From Sphingobacteriaceae bacterium (GTDB lineage Bacteria > Bacteroidota > Bacteroidia > B-17B0 > Aurantibacillaceae): DNA of 64,000 nt. This document shows positions 8,386-18,800 of this stretch, piece by piece. How positions within the stretch are numbered: position 1 is the stretch's first letter; the number at the start of each line of letters is the position of its first letter. The notes under the pieces were generated by a model. That model did not search any database and had not been told where the DNA came from. It saw nothing but the letters and a program-made list of their open reading frames with translations. Where the stretch lies: NCBI GenBank assembly GCA_016715905.1, contig JADJXI010000005.1:504150-568149 (forward strand), given 5' to 3'. Both the position numbers and the translations under genes were made by a program.

Positions 8386-8975
8386 AAGAAGAGGGAAAAA
8401 CAAGAATCCCGCGCAGTCCTAAATCTCCGGAAGAAGTAGCTAATCTGCACTTGTATAAAAAACTAAAGGAGTATAAAAAAGTTGCATCATTTAAACGCAC
8501 ACGATTTTATAAAGTGTGCAATATTTTTAATGTGATTAGCTTTTTTATTTATGTTGAATTAGTTTTCTGTTTCTTTGGCCCTTGTCATTATCAGAATCAT
8601 TATTCTAAAAATGTAAAAGCGGAGTATGGAAATACCGAAAAAGGAAACGGCGATTTACTGGTGAATGTTTTTATTACTTCGGTAAATGAAAAATCGTATG
8701 AGTTTGTGGTTAAGGAAAAAATAAAACCGCCACCCAAGTTTTCTAAATTTTATGTAGGTAAAGATTTTATTTTGCAAAAAGAATTAAAAGGCGGATTTGA
8801 AGGAGGAAGTAGGAATTATCGAATCTATACATCCGGAGGAGTCGTTTTTCTGTCTTGTTTTGTAGGTGTTTTTTCGCTGATTTTATTTTCTTATAATATG
8901 AATATGCATTTACATTCTTTAAGGGCCATCACTATAATTAATGCTCTTACCATTTTAGGTTTTGTTATATTTTAG
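8382..8975 (+). CDS. hypothetical membrane protein coupled to the glycosyltransferase
   Basis: A 197-residue protein I do not recognise. The N-terminal ~45 residues are charged (IPRSPKSPEEVANLHLYKKL), then comes a membrane helix near 50-68 (ISFFIYVELVFCFFG), a roughly 80-residue external or internal loop with KFYVGKDFILQKELKGGFEG, and two further hydrophobic stretches (GGVVFLSCFVGVFSLILFS and a C-terminal one). It overlaps the GT2 gene by ATGA, implying coupled expression and possibly a shared envelope role. No DUF4199 or flippase-like signature is evident. Confidence 0.75.
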   Translation: MKEEGKTRIPRSPKSPEEVANLHLYKKLKEYKKVASFKRTRFYKVCNIFNVISFFIYVELVFCFFGPCHYQNHYSKNVKAEYGNTEKGNGDLLVNVFITSVNEKSYEFVVKEKIKPPPKFSKFYVGKDFILQKELKGGFEGGSRNYRIYTSGGVVFLSCFVGVFSLILFSYNMNMHLHSLRAITIINALTILGFVIF

Positions 8976-9051
8976 TTTTTAAAGGATGTAACGTTTAAAA
9001 CTATTCAAGCTTATAAATATTTAAATTAAGCCATTTACCTACATTTAGATT

Positions 9052-10422
9052 GTGATACGCATTCTGATTATTATTTGTTTTATTTTTTCTGCTTACATAA
9101 CATTAGCACAAAAAAAATCGGTTAAGGCAACCCGAATTTTATTTGTGTTTGATGCCAGTAACAGTATGAAAAACATGCATCAGAACTTAACACGAATGGA
9201 AGGAGCCAAACAATTATTTTTCAAGTTTGTGGATACATTAGCGAAGGATAAAAGTTTTCAGTTTGCATTAAGAATGTATGGCCATACCGTAAAATACCCG
9301 CCCGGAAATTGTGGCGATAGTAAATTGGTTGTGCCATTTTCATCCAATAATCTTAATTTAATTAAACAAAAAGTAAAAGAGGCTAAACCAACCGGCATAA
9401 CTCCTATTGAACACTCCTTAACTCAGGCTGCCAATGATTTTCCGGATAACAAAGCCAATAATATTGTGATTATCATTACCGATGGTATTGAAGAATGTGG
9501 TGGAGACCCCTGTAAGGCCCGCCAAAAATTAATGGAAAAAGGAATCATTTTTAAACCATTTATTATTGGAATTGGATTGAGTATTGATCAGATCAAAACT
9601 TTTGAATGTGTGGGTACTTATTTTGACTATGATAGTGATGAAACTTTTGGAGACATTACTAAAATAATACAGCAGCAAAAATTAAATAAAACGTCGGCAC
9701 AAGTAAATTTACTGGATTCAAAATCTTTACCCACTGAAACCGATGTGAACATGACTTTTTATGACGTAAAGACGGGGAAATATAAGTATAATTATATGCA
9801 CACTTTAAATTATAAAGTATTACCCGATACACTTTACTTAGACGATTTTCCTACATACAAAGTTGTGGTTCATACCATACCACCCGTACAAAGTGAGGAG
9901 GCTAAATTAACATCAGGTAAGCATACCATAATTCCGGTTGATGCGCCTCAGGGATATTTTTCGGTAAATCGACCTGCCGGTGTATACAATTATAACGAGA
10001 AAGTAAAAGTGGTAGTAAGAAAAAACGGTAGTATGGAAACTATAAATGTTCAACAAATAAATAGTACCGATAAATACATAGTTGGTAAATACGATATTGA
10101 AATTCTTACTTTGCCAAGAATCTTAATTAGCGGGAACGAAATTTTACAAAGTGCGCATAAAGTTGTAGACATTCCCAATGCAGGAATGCTTCAAATAAAA
10201 TGCATTGAAGCCGGGGATGGAGCTATACTTGTGCAAAGGGGGGATGAAAGATTAGAGTGGGTAACTAATTTGGGAACGGCAGGAATCCAAACCTATTATT
10301 TACAACCCGGTAATTATGTAGCTGTTTGGCGAGCTAGGTCATTAAAAGGAAGTATTTATACAATCGAAAAGAAATTCAAAATTAATTCAGATGTGCAAAC
10401 TGTTGTTGAATTTTACAGATAA
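9052..10422 (+). CDS. secreted von Willebrand factor A domain protein
   Basis: A 456-residue exported protein with a signal peptide (1-19, ending Ile-Thr-Leu-Ala-Gln). A VWA domain covers about residues 25-215: RILFVFDASNSMKNMHQNL supplies the DxSxS metal-ion-dependent adhesion site, followed by the conserved Thr region (KPTGITPIEHSL) and the IIITDGIEEC strand. The remaining ~240 residues are beta-rich and resemble repeated immunoglobulin-like or PEGA-like segments. The start is GTG at 9052, directly before IRILIIICFIFS, with no ATG closer. It probably binds a surface or periplasmic ligand. It converges with the desaturase gene with only 5 bp between stops. The ligand is unknown. Confidence 0.85.
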   Translation: MIRILIIICFIFSAYITLAQKKSVKATRILFVFDASNSMKNMHQNLTRMEGAKQLFFKFVDTLAKDKSFQFALRMYGHTVKYPPGNCGDSKLVVPFSSNNLNLIKQKVKEAKPTGITPIEHSLTQAANDFPDNKANNIVIIITDGIEECGGDPCKARQKLMEKGIIFKPFIIGIGLSIDQIKTFECVGTYFDYDSDETFGDITKIIQQQKLNKTSAQVNLLDSKSLPTETDVNMTFYDVKTGKYKYNYMHTLNYKVLPDTLYLDDFPTYKVVVHTIPPVQSEEAKLTSGKHTIIPVDAPQGYFSVNRPAGVYNYNEKVKVVVRKNGSMETINVQQINSTDKYIVGKYDIEILTLPRILISGNEILQSAHKVVDIPNAGMLQIKCIEAGDGAILVQRGDERLEWVTNLGTAGIQTYYLQPGNYVAVWRARSLKGSIYTIEKKFKINSDVQTVVEFYR

Positions 10423-10427
10423 TTCCT

Positions 10428-11543
10428 TTAACCCATTGCATCGTTTAATGAGGGCATTCTTCCGAATTTAACTAAGGCACCTACATGGGACTTTAAAGCT
10501 TTACCAAATGTGTCATTTACAAGATAAGGTACATGGTATTCTTCCGCTGTTTTCTTAACGATATGAGAAATTGCCGGATAATGAATATGACAAATAGTAG
10601 GGAACAGGTGGTGTTCAACCTGATAGTTCAAACCGCCCACATACCAAGAAATAAGTTTATTGTTCGGTGAAAAATTAACCGTAGTGTTTAATTGATGAAT
10701 TGCCCAACTGTTTTCAATAGTGTAATTTGAATCGGGTAAAGGATGGCTAGTTTCTTCAACCGTGTGCGCCAATTGAAATATAACTGTTAAAACAAAGCCG
10801 GCAATAAATTGCATAAGTAAAAAACCTAAGATATAAGTAAGCACAGGCATTTTTAAAACAAACAATGGAATAACAAGGATATAGGTGAAATAAAATATTT
10901 TACTCAAAATAATTTTAAGTAAAATCATATTTTTCTCTTTTTTAGAAACTTTAGTTACACCCTCTTTGTCGTATTTTACAAATTGCACAAAGTCTTTTAA
11001 TAATGCCCAATAAATTGTAATAATTCCATAGAAGAAAAAAGCATAAACGGGTTGAAATTTATGATACCATTTTACCTCAGTGTGCGGAGAAAAGCGCATA
11101 ATGAGTTTATCATCAATGTCATCATCTAAGTGCACAATATTGGTATAAGTATGATGTAAAAAATTGTGTTGTTGTTTCCAATTGTATACCGAACCGCCTA
11201 ATAAATTTAAACTATGTCCAACCCAATAGTTTACTTTGCTGCTGGATGAATAAGCGCCGTGATTGGCATCATGCATCACGCTCATACCTATACCGGCCAT
11301 GGCAAAACCCATGATGGTCCACAATCCCATACTGATACCTGTAGATGGATTGAATATTAATAAACATATAAATGGAATATAATAAGCAGCCAATAATACA
11401 ATGGTTTTAATCACCATCGTATAATCATAATGTTTTGATAAATTATTGGTTCTGAAATATTCATCCACTCGTTTTCTTAAAACAGAGAAGAACTCGCTTC
11501 GATCCTTATCAGGATCTACAAAACGTAAAGGCTTAAACTGCAT
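10428..11543 (-). CDS. membrane fatty acid desaturase (acyl-CoA/acyl-lipid, front-end-like)
   Basis: A 371-residue integral membrane di-iron desaturase. The three histidine boxes are HDANHG at 91-96, HNFLHH at 126-131 and QVEHH at 308-312. A Gln replacing the first His of the third box is the hallmark of the front-end / linoleoyl-CoA desaturase group, but no cytochrome b5 domain is fused. Hydrophobic stretches at about 45-90, 165-185 and 205-255 fit the usual four-helix topology. It would introduce a cis double bond into membrane acyl chains. It is transcribed alone. Regiospecificity cannot be told from sequence. Confidence 0.92.
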   Translation of the reverse strand: MQFKPLRFVDPDKDRSEFFSVLRKRVDEYFRTNNLSKHYDYTMVIKTIVLLAAYYIPFICLLIFNPSTGISMGLWTIMGFAMAGIGMSVMHDANHGAYSSSSKVNYWVGHSLNLLGGSVYNWKQQHNFLHHTYTNIVHLDDDIDDKLIMRFSPHTEVKWYHKFQPVYAFFFYGIITIYWALLKDFVQFVKYDKEGVTKVSKKEKNMILLKIILSKIFYFTYILVIPLFVLKMPVLTYILGFLLMQFIAGFVLTVIFQLAHTVEETSHPLPDSNYTIENSWAIHQLNTTVNFSPNNKLISWYVGGLNYQVEHHLFPTICHIHYPAISHIVKKTAEEYHVPYLVNDTFGKALKSHVGALVKFGRMPSLNDAMG

Positions 11544-11663
11544 ATAAATAGGGCTGTATGCAAAGATACTATTAATTAAGTCTTAAAATATAATGCATGT
11601 CTAGTATATCCCACAGGCTTGTTAACTACCTGAAATTTAACATTATGACTTTATTATTTTGTC

Positions 11664-11671
11664 TATATTTG
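11664..11671 (+). promoter_or_regulatory. possible -7 promoter element for the 11.8-kb lipoprotein
   Basis: TATATTTG is a perfect TAnnTTTG match, about 87 bases before the ATG at 11758. A -33 TTG at proper spacing is not seen. Confidence 0.3.
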
Positions 11672-11757
11672 AATGAATTAAATTTTTTTAGTTATTCAAT
11701 TAAACCTTTTATTTTAACTGTAGTCTTAACTTCAATAAACAACCTAAAACATATAAA

Positions 11758-12726
11758 ATGAAAACAAAATCAATTTTTTATTCTTTATCTGCTCTTTTAC
11801 TTGTGGGTACATTAAGCTTTACAAGTTGTAAAAAGAAAAAAGCGTTTAAAAATGAAGACGGTCAATCTTCAGAAGATAACAGAACCATGCAAACTGAAAA
11901 TGATGCGGCGTTATCTGATATCAACGACGTGATGGCTTCTTCCAGTTTAAAAGGAAAAGGCGCTAACTCTTATGATGCTAAAGGTGTTACCGGGAATGTA
12001 TGCGGTGCAAGTTTGGACAGCGCTAACGTGGGTAACGGTGTAATTCAAATTAATTTTAACGGCACAACATGTAATAATCGAACAAGAACAGGTTCTGTGC
12101 GTTTAACTTTATTGGGATGGCCAAGTGTGAAATGGAAAGATGCCGGTGCAGTTACCAGAATTGAGTTTTTAAACTATAAAGTTACCCGTGCTTCTGATGG
12201 TAAGTTTATTGAATTGAACGGAGCACAAAAATACAAGAACGTATCAGGAACAACTTGGTGGGATTTATTGTTCACGCAAGCACACTCTTCAATAGTTTCT
12301 GAAGTAGTTGAAGATGGAGGAATTACTGCATCGTTTGATGATGGTAAAACAGCAACATATTATATCAACCGAAGAATAACTTATTCTTGGTTAAGCGGAT
12401 TACGTTTCCAATGCGTTGCTGAAGGAATTGGTTCTTCTGATGGAATAAGCAGTTTAGAGAATTACGGAAAAACGCGTGAAGGAGATTCATTTACTAGTCA
12501 GGTTACAACGCCAATTACTTGGAATACCGATTGTGGATGGTGGGCTCCTGTTGCAGGTGCAGTTACAATTAAAGTGGCTGAAAAGGAATTTGAATTGAAA
12601 TGTACTTTCGCTGTTGATCAAAGCGGAAATCCGGTTGAAGTAGCTCCAAATACTTGTGCTTATGGTTGGAAAGTAGAATGGAAACATAAAAAGAAAACCA
12701 AAAACAAAATCTTTGGGTACAAATAA
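11758..12726 (+). CDS. hypothetical outer-membrane/periplasmic lipoprotein
   Basis: A 322-residue lipoprotein with a lipobox ending Ser-Phe-Thr-Ser-Cys (Cys at about 24), followed by a KKKKAFK stretch. Such a charged sequence after the Cys is not the negatively charged surface-export signal, so a periplasmic location is more likely. The body is beta-rich with paired segments (GSVRLTLLGWPSVKWKD, ASFDDGKTATYYINRR) and several Cys. I do not recognise a named domain. It is monocistronic, with a good terminator 22 bp after the stop. Confidence 0.75.
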   Translation: MKTKSIFYSLSALLLVGTLSFTSCKKKKAFKNEDGQSSEDNRTMQTENDAALSDINDVMASSSLKGKGANSYDAKGVTGNVCGASLDSANVGNGVIQINFNGTTCNNRTRTGSVRLTLLGWPSVKWKDAGAVTRIEFLNYKVTRASDGKFIELNGAQKYKNVSGTTWWDLLFTQAHSSIVSEVVEDGGITASFDDGKTATYYINRRITYSWLSGLRFQCVAEGIGSSDGISSLENYGKTREGDSFTSQVTTPITWNTDCGWWAPVAGAVTIKVAEKEFELKCTFAVDQSGNPVEVAPNTCAYGWKVEWKHKKKTKNKIFGYK

Positions 12727-12748
12727 TAAAAAGAACTTTAAATTAAAT

Positions 12749-12776
12749 GGGACAGAATTATCTGTCCCTTTTTTTT
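12749..12776 (+). terminator. rho-independent terminator
   Basis: Stem GGGACAG (12749-12755) / CTGTCCC (12762-12768), six-base loop AATTAT, then eight T residues. It ends the lipoprotein transcript. Confidence 0.9.
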
Positions 12777-12982
12777 GTGCCTTTTCGCAAATAATTCTTT
12801 TTGTTTTTTGCAAAAACTACAAAACACTTAATGTTATATAAGAAAAAATAATAAAACATTGCTATTCATTCCAAACATAGAAGTATAAATTTTTGATTTT
12901 TGAAAATCCAGACTTCTCCTTTGCAATTTCCTTTTATTTATCACCGTCCATCTATAATACTTTTATCAAAAATTAAAGTATT

Positions 12983-13252
12983 ATGAAAATCAACATTTAT
13001 TTAATCATGGCTATTTCAATCATGGCCTGCAAAAAACAAAATCAAACAGGTGCTCAAGTAGAAGAAAGTAAATACACTTGTTTTTGTAAAACCAAAACAG
13101 AAGCCATTGACCATTGCGGTAAAGATTCAGTTACGGCATCACTGGACATTTACGCTACAAGTCCGAATGAGGCACTTACTAATTGTAGGGCGAATGAAAT
13201 GTCGGCAAAAGACGATTATACCATAACCACTCGAACTTGTGAACTACATTAG
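12983..13252 (+). CDS. small Cys-containing lipoprotein, hypothetical
   Basis: An 89-residue protein with a short lipoprotein signal (MKINIYLIMAISIMAC, lipid Cys at 16). The mature domain of about 70 residues has the Cys pattern CFC, DHC, NC and TC, suggesting two disulphides after export, in a compact fold (YTCFCKTKTEAIDHCGKD). I do not recognise the family. It stands alone in a 670-bp stretch between the 11.8-kb lipoprotein and the next secreted gene. Confidence 0.65.
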   Translation: MKINIYLIMAISIMACKKQNQTGAQVEESKYTCFCKTKTEAIDHCGKDSVTASLDIYATSPNEALTNCRANEMSAKDDYTITTRTCELH

Positions 13253-13398
13253 TAGGTATATATTATAAAATCACAGGAGTCTAAATCCTATTAGAATACC
13301 GTTCGTGTAATAGAAGTAGTGTGTTTGGAGATTCTTTTATAAATGCGAAGTTGTCATCAATTGTTTGCGTAATTTTAATTGGCCATTTTGGGCTTAAA

Positions 13399-13824
13399 AT
13401 GTTTAAACAAATTCTATTAATAATTTTTCTCTTATTTTTTACGGGTTTATCTTTTCATGCTCAAATAAATAAACCTAATCCAATAAATGAGATTGTTAAT
13501 GCGCAACTTCAATGGTATGAATATCCTCATGAGAGTTTTGGTGATACAATTTGTTTCAAATTATTCAAGTATGAACATGTATTAGGATTAGATAATCCGG
13601 CTTTTGAGTTTGCTCAAATTCATTTTTATAATCAAAATCAATTCAAAATAGAATATTGGAGATGGTTTACATCCGGCAATTCAGCAAACGGGGGTACGTG
13701 GAATCCAATTGGCCCATCTAAAATATTGCTTGATTTTGGCAACGGCAATTGTAAAAATGAATTCGAAATTTTATCCAATTCAAATGGTGTTCTTAAGGCT
13801 AAAATAATTCCAATTAATGAATAG
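13399..13824 (+). CDS. secreted hypothetical protein
   Basis: A protein of about 141 residues. The ATG at 13399 opens directly onto a signal peptide (MFKQILLIIFLLFFTGLSFHAQ), so this start is preferred over the in-frame GTG at 13321, which would put 26 unrelated residues before it. The mature part has alternating hydrophobic strands and aromatic residues (YEHVLGLDNPAFEFAQ, KIEYWRWFTSG). No domain is recognised. It is 15 bp upstream of the large PKD/T9SS protein on the same strand, so the two may be cotranscribed. Confidence 0.65.
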   Translation: MFKQILLIIFLLFFTGLSFHAQINKPNPINEIVNAQLQWYEYPHESFGDTICFKLFKYEHVLGLDNPAFEFAQIHFYNQNQFKIEYWRWFTSGNSANGGTWNPIGPSKILLDFGNGNCKNEFEILSNSNGVLKAKIIPINE

Positions 13825-13839
13825 GAATAAGAAATATTA

Positions 13840-15798
13840 ATGAGATTAAAAATATATATCCTTCTATTATCTTGTCAGCTCAGTGTTTTGTTTGCGCAAA
13901 ACACAACGGCAAGATGGTATTTTGGAGCTCAGGCCGGATTAGATTTTATGGGACCACCAACCATTATGACCAATGGTATGATGAGTCCGTGGGAAGGTTG
14001 TGCCAGTATTGCCAATGGAGCAGGGGCCCTGTTATTTTATACGGATGGAATCACCGTGTGGAATCAAACGCATGCTGTGATGGCTAACGGTACCGGATTA
14101 TTCGGTAACAGTTCGTCTACGCAATCAGGCGTAATTGTTAAGCAACCCGGAAACACAAATATATATTACATATTCACGGTTGCAGCTCAAGGTGCAGCTA
14201 ACGGTTTGCGGTATTCCATTGTGGATATGAATTTGGCCGGTGGAAACGGTTCTGTTACGGTTAAAAATGCTTTAATCTTCACGCCAAGTACTGAAAAAAT
14301 TACAGCCGTAAGGCATTGTAACGGTTTGGATGTTTGGGTGGTTACACATGATTGGTTGTCGGCAAACTTCAGAAGTTTGCTATTAACTTCAGCCGGTATT
14401 ACCAGTACTGTTGTTACTACTTTAGGTCCGGTTCACTCTACGAATACCGGAAACACAATCGGACAAATGAAAGCCTCTCCCAACGGAAGAAAATTGTGTT
14501 TGGGAATGCAATATGCACCATTCGATACATTTCATCTTTGTGATTTTGATAACAACACCGGTGTAGTATCCAATTTAATTGATCTGGGTACTGGTCTTTA
14601 CGTTTGGGCATATGGCGTTGAGTTTTCACCTGACGGAACAAAATTGTATGGTGGAAAATACGGAGGCGGCGTAACTTCAATAACACAATGGAATGTGTGT
14701 GCGGGTTCTTCTGCAGCTATTATAGGTTCTGCGTTTACCGTAGCAACAGGACTACCAAATCAGGTATTTTCTTTTCAAACAGGTCCAAATGGAAAAATTT
14801 ATGTGGCCAGAATTTCTACTCAGCAATTAGGAGTTATTAATAATCCGAATGTTGCCGGTGCAGGTTGTAATTATGTAAATCTGGGACAAAGTACAGCGCC
14901 AAGAAATATAAACTTGGGTTTACCCAATTTTGTAACCAGTTATTTAAAAGCACCTCCGGCACCTTATACTTACACAACTAATCCGGCTTTGGTCACGTGC
15001 CTAACTGCATCTTTTTTTGCGCCTCCGGGTCCAACCGTAAATTGTTCTTCTTCTAACTACAGCATTACAGGCTACAATTGGGATTTTGGAGATCCTCCTT
15101 CAGGACCGTCAAACACTTCTACAGCTACTAATCCTACCCACACTTATCCCGGACCAGGAACATATTCCGTTACCCTAATCACAAATTTTACGTGTGGTGC
15201 AGATACCGTTATAATACCGGTAGTTGTAAATCCATGTAATTTATTACCGGTTGAACTTACTTCATTTCGTTCTGTTTGTTTGAACAAATCAATTGAATTG
15301 AATTGGGAAACAGCCAGTGAAAAAAATAACTCGGAGTTTATTTTAAAACGTTCGGTTGATGGCATGGAGTTTAAAAACATTGCCCGAATTTTTGGAAGCG
15401 GTAATTCATCAACCCCCGCAAAATATTCTATTATTGATAATGATGTTCAGGTGGGACGACAATATTATTACCGTTTAATGCAAATGGATTATGATAAAAC
15501 TGAGCGACTTTTGCACAACGAAGTTTTTGTGAAATGCAATGAAGAGCCGGCAGACGCAGAAATTTTTCCCATTCCAACAAGGAATGAATTGTTTATCTCC
15601 AGCAACAAAAACTTGAAAAATGTGGAGATATCAATCCTGAATAACTTAGGTCAAAAAATTAAATCAGTACACATTGATTACCTCGAACAATACAAAGATT
15701 TAGAAATAGAATCTGATGATATTCAAAATGGTTGTTATCTGGTTATCATTTCAGCATTTGATAAACAAATTCAGAAAAAAATTATCATAAACCGTTAA
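13840..15798 (+). CDS. surface protein with beta-propeller-like region, PKD domain and T9SS sorting domain
   Basis: A 652-residue secreted protein. Signal peptide 1-20 (LLSCQLSVLFAQ). Residues about 25-370 resemble a WD40/YVTN-like propeller (VEFSPDGTKLYGGKYGGG, SPNGRKLCLGMQ). A PKD domain follows near 400-465 (YNWDFGD and HTYPGPGTYSVTLIT). Then comes the stalk LLPVELTSFRSVCLNKSIEL, which often precedes T9SS tails, and the last ~75 residues have the type A sorting-domain pattern (FPIPTRNELFI, then ILNNLGQKI, ending KKIIINR). It should cross the outer membrane through T9SS and stay on the surface or be released. The ligand is unknown. Confidence 0.85.
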   Translation: MRLKIYILLLSCQLSVLFAQNTTARWYFGAQAGLDFMGPPTIMTNGMMSPWEGCASIANGAGALLFYTDGITVWNQTHAVMANGTGLFGNSSSTQSGVIVKQPGNTNIYYIFTVAAQGAANGLRYSIVDMNLAGGNGSVTVKNALIFTPSTEKITAVRHCNGLDVWVVTHDWLSANFRSLLLTSAGITSTVVTTLGPVHSTNTGNTIGQMKASPNGRKLCLGMQYAPFDTFHLCDFDNNTGVVSNLIDLGTGLYVWAYGVEFSPDGTKLYGGKYGGGVTSITQWNVCAGSSAAIIGSAFTVATGLPNQVFSFQTGPNGKIYVARISTQQLGVINNPNVAGAGCNYVNLGQSTAPRNINLGLPNFVTSYLKAPPAPYTYTTNPALVTCLTASFFAPPGPTVNCSSSNYSITGYNWDFGDPPSGPSNTSTATNPTHTYPGPGTYSVTLITNFTCGADTVIIPVVVNPCNLLPVELTSFRSVCLNKSIELNWETASEKNNSEFILKRSVDGMEFKNIARIFGSGNSSTPAKYSIIDNDVQVGRQYYYRLMQMDYDKTERLLHNEVFVKCNEEPADAEIFPIPTRNELFISSNKNLKNVEISILNNLGQKIKSVHIDYLEQYKDLEIESDDIQNGCYLVIISAFDKQIQKKIIINR

Positions 15799-15831
15799 GC
15801 AATCTTAAATAGCATCTCTTTTCATGCATTC

Positions 15832-18800
15832 TTAATTCTTCCACTGTGGCAATCTACCATAGGTGCCCGGCATTTTTAGCTCTTCCGCTTTTTGTTCTAA
15901 TTGTTCAACCTTTGTTTTTATATCAACAATAGAATTGTAATGCGTTTTGAACTCAGCTTTTAATTTATCGTATTTTTCTTTATGAGTAGTGGTTGCGCCG
16001 GCATTAGAATTCCAGCTATAATAAATTATATTTTCCAACGCACCAAAGTATCCGGGCAAGGTTTCAAATTCTCGTTTGGCCAAACTGCCGTCGCCATATA
16101 ATTTAAAATCCAATTTTTGCACAAGTGATTCTAAAGAATTTAAATCAGAAATAAGTGCTAAAGCATTTGTACTTCCGTCAGTTATTCCTTTTTTCAAGTA
16201 TTTAATTCGTTCTTTTAATAAACCATAATAATTATTGCTTGCATCTGCTACTCTTTTTAATTCTGCCATATCTTTATTCAAAGCCAGGGCCTTTTCCTGA
16301 TCGGGTAGAGGCAAGGTTGATTGATTAAGCGACTTAATATTAAAAAATGTTTTTTCAGTTAAATTTTCTGATTTTCCATTTACAACCAATATCAATTGCA
16401 CACTGTATTTTCCGGGTACAGCTAAAGGCCCTTCATCCGGACTATAATACGGGTTTTCTGTATCCGGCGTGTTAAAGTTAATGGATGAGGTAACTGCATA
16501 TCTTCCATCCCAGGTAAATTTTTTCATTCCCTTTTTCGCATCAAACTTATATTTCCTTACTTCATTTCCATGCTCATCGCAAATTTGTGCTAATAAATAG
16601 GCCGACTCTTCTTTATCTTCTGCGCGAATACTGTCGACCGAAGGATAAAGTATGCTTTTATTATTTTTAGCGGCTTCCGTTTCTTTTTCTTCTCTTTTTT
16701 CTTTAATACTTTTCCAATCATCCTTTACGTGAAAAGTAATATTCGCGCCTATTGGCGGATTGGCAGCTGTAAAAAATGAAGCCCCTTGAAATGATTTACC
16801 GATATGTCCATAAGGCGTAGATGGAATAAAAACCAATCCGTCTTTAATTGGAAAAATATTGGCCTTCTTATTTAAGTCTTCCATTTTAATATTTTGCAAA
16901 AGGCTGTAATCATCTAATACAAAAAATCCACGACCAAACGAAGCCAAAACAATATCGTTTTCTTCTTTTTGCATCGCTATATCTTTAATGCAAACCGATG
17001 TGGGTAAACCACTGCTTAATTCTGTCCAGTTTTTACCTGCATCTAAACTAAAATAAAATCCAAATTCTGTTCCGCAAAAAATTAAGTTCGGATTTTTATG
17101 ATCTTCAGCGCAAGAATATACAGCGCCATTATCCGGCAAATTGGTGTTTAAATTCACCCAAGTTTTTCCCTTATCTGTCGTTTTCATTAAATATGGTTTA
17201 AAATCTCCTTGTCGGTGATTGTTAAATACGGCGTAGGCTGTATTTTCATTATGTTGAGAAGCTAATATGAAATTAACCAAGGGTTGCATTCTGAATCCAC
17301 CCACATTAATCTGGGGCACTCCTGAAATATTATCAATTTTAGTCCATGTTTTCCCACCATCTTCTGTAAATTGAATTAAACCATCATCTGTTCCAGCCCA
17401 TAATATATTCGCATTTTTCGGTGATTCACTAATGGCCGTTACATTTCCGAAAATGGAGGTGCTTTGATTTTTGGCAACCGCATCCATGCTCCAGGTTTTT
17501 CCCATCATGGGTAGTTTATTCCGATCGATACCTCGTGATAAATCCGGACTAATCACCTCCCAGGAGTCGCCTCGGTTATTACTTTTAAATATTTTATTGG
17601 CTGCAAAATAAATTCTTTGATTATCTGCTTCACTGATAATTAAAGGTGCATCCCAATTCCAACGATAAGCCGGCTCTCCATCTTTTTCAATGGGTTTAAT
17701 ATCCACACGTTCTCCGCTTTTACGATCATAGCGTATTAAGCCACCGTATTGCCATTCGCTGTAAACAATATTCGGTTCTTTTGGGTCGACTCTGCTTTGA
17801 AACCCATCACCGCCAACCGTTACAAACCAATCTGAATTTAATATTCCGCTGCTGCTGTTTGTTCTGCTTGGTCCTCCCAAGGTATTATTGTCTTGGGTTC
17901 CACCGTAGATATAATAAAAGGGTTTGCTGTTGTCAACACACACCCGGTAAAATTGAGTTATCGGTAAATTGGCTTTAAAATCCCAGGTCTTAGCCATGTC
18001 AAAACTTTCGTATAAACCGCCATCACATCCCATTAAATAATGAGAACCATTATCGGGGTCAATCCATATGGCGTGATTATCTACGTGTTTATTTTTCTCA
18101 CCCAAGCCTCTAAAACTTTTTCCTCCGTCGGTTGATACCATGGCCCAGGTATCCATACTGTATATTTTATCAAACACATTAGGGTCAGCAATAATTTCCT
18201 GATAATAATTTCCTGCGGTTGCGTGCCCACCTTGTTTTTCCCAACTGGCGCCACGATCCGTACTTTTATAAAAGCCTTGATTTTTTGATGTGCCTTCAGC
18301 TGCTGCATAAATCACATCACTATTTATGGGCGAAATGGCTAATGTTATTCTACCCACATCACCCGATGGTGTTCCGTTACTTAACTTCTCCCAGGTTTCT
18401 CCTCCGTCTTTACTTTTGTAAATGCCGCTTTCCGGACCACCGCTAATATAAGACCACTCATGTCTACGACGTTGATGTGCACAGGCAAACATAATTTCAG
18501 GATGAACCGGATCGATATGCACTTCGTTAAAACCCGTGTGCTCACTTACGTTTAAAACTTGTTTCCAATTTTTTCCGCCATCAATACTTTTATAAATTCC
18601 GCGGTCGCCACCGGATGACCATAGCGGACCATAAGCCGCTACAAAAACAATATCTGAATTTTGAGGATGTATGGCAAAATTACCAATGTGCTCTGATTTT
18701 TTCAGTCCCATATTTTTAAAGGATTTACCTCCATCTTCACTTTTATAAACCCCATCACCGTAACCAACCGCTCTTTGATTGTTATTTTCCCCGGTTCCAA

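Noticed and set aside
12487..12813. 108-codon minus-strand frame at the lipoprotein 3' end
   Set aside because: It spans the lipoprotein terminator and is a shadow of its coding sequence.
13321..13398. GTG-started extension of the 13.4-kb secreted gene
   Set aside because: It would bury the signal peptide behind 26 unrelated residues. The ATG at 13399 fits export.
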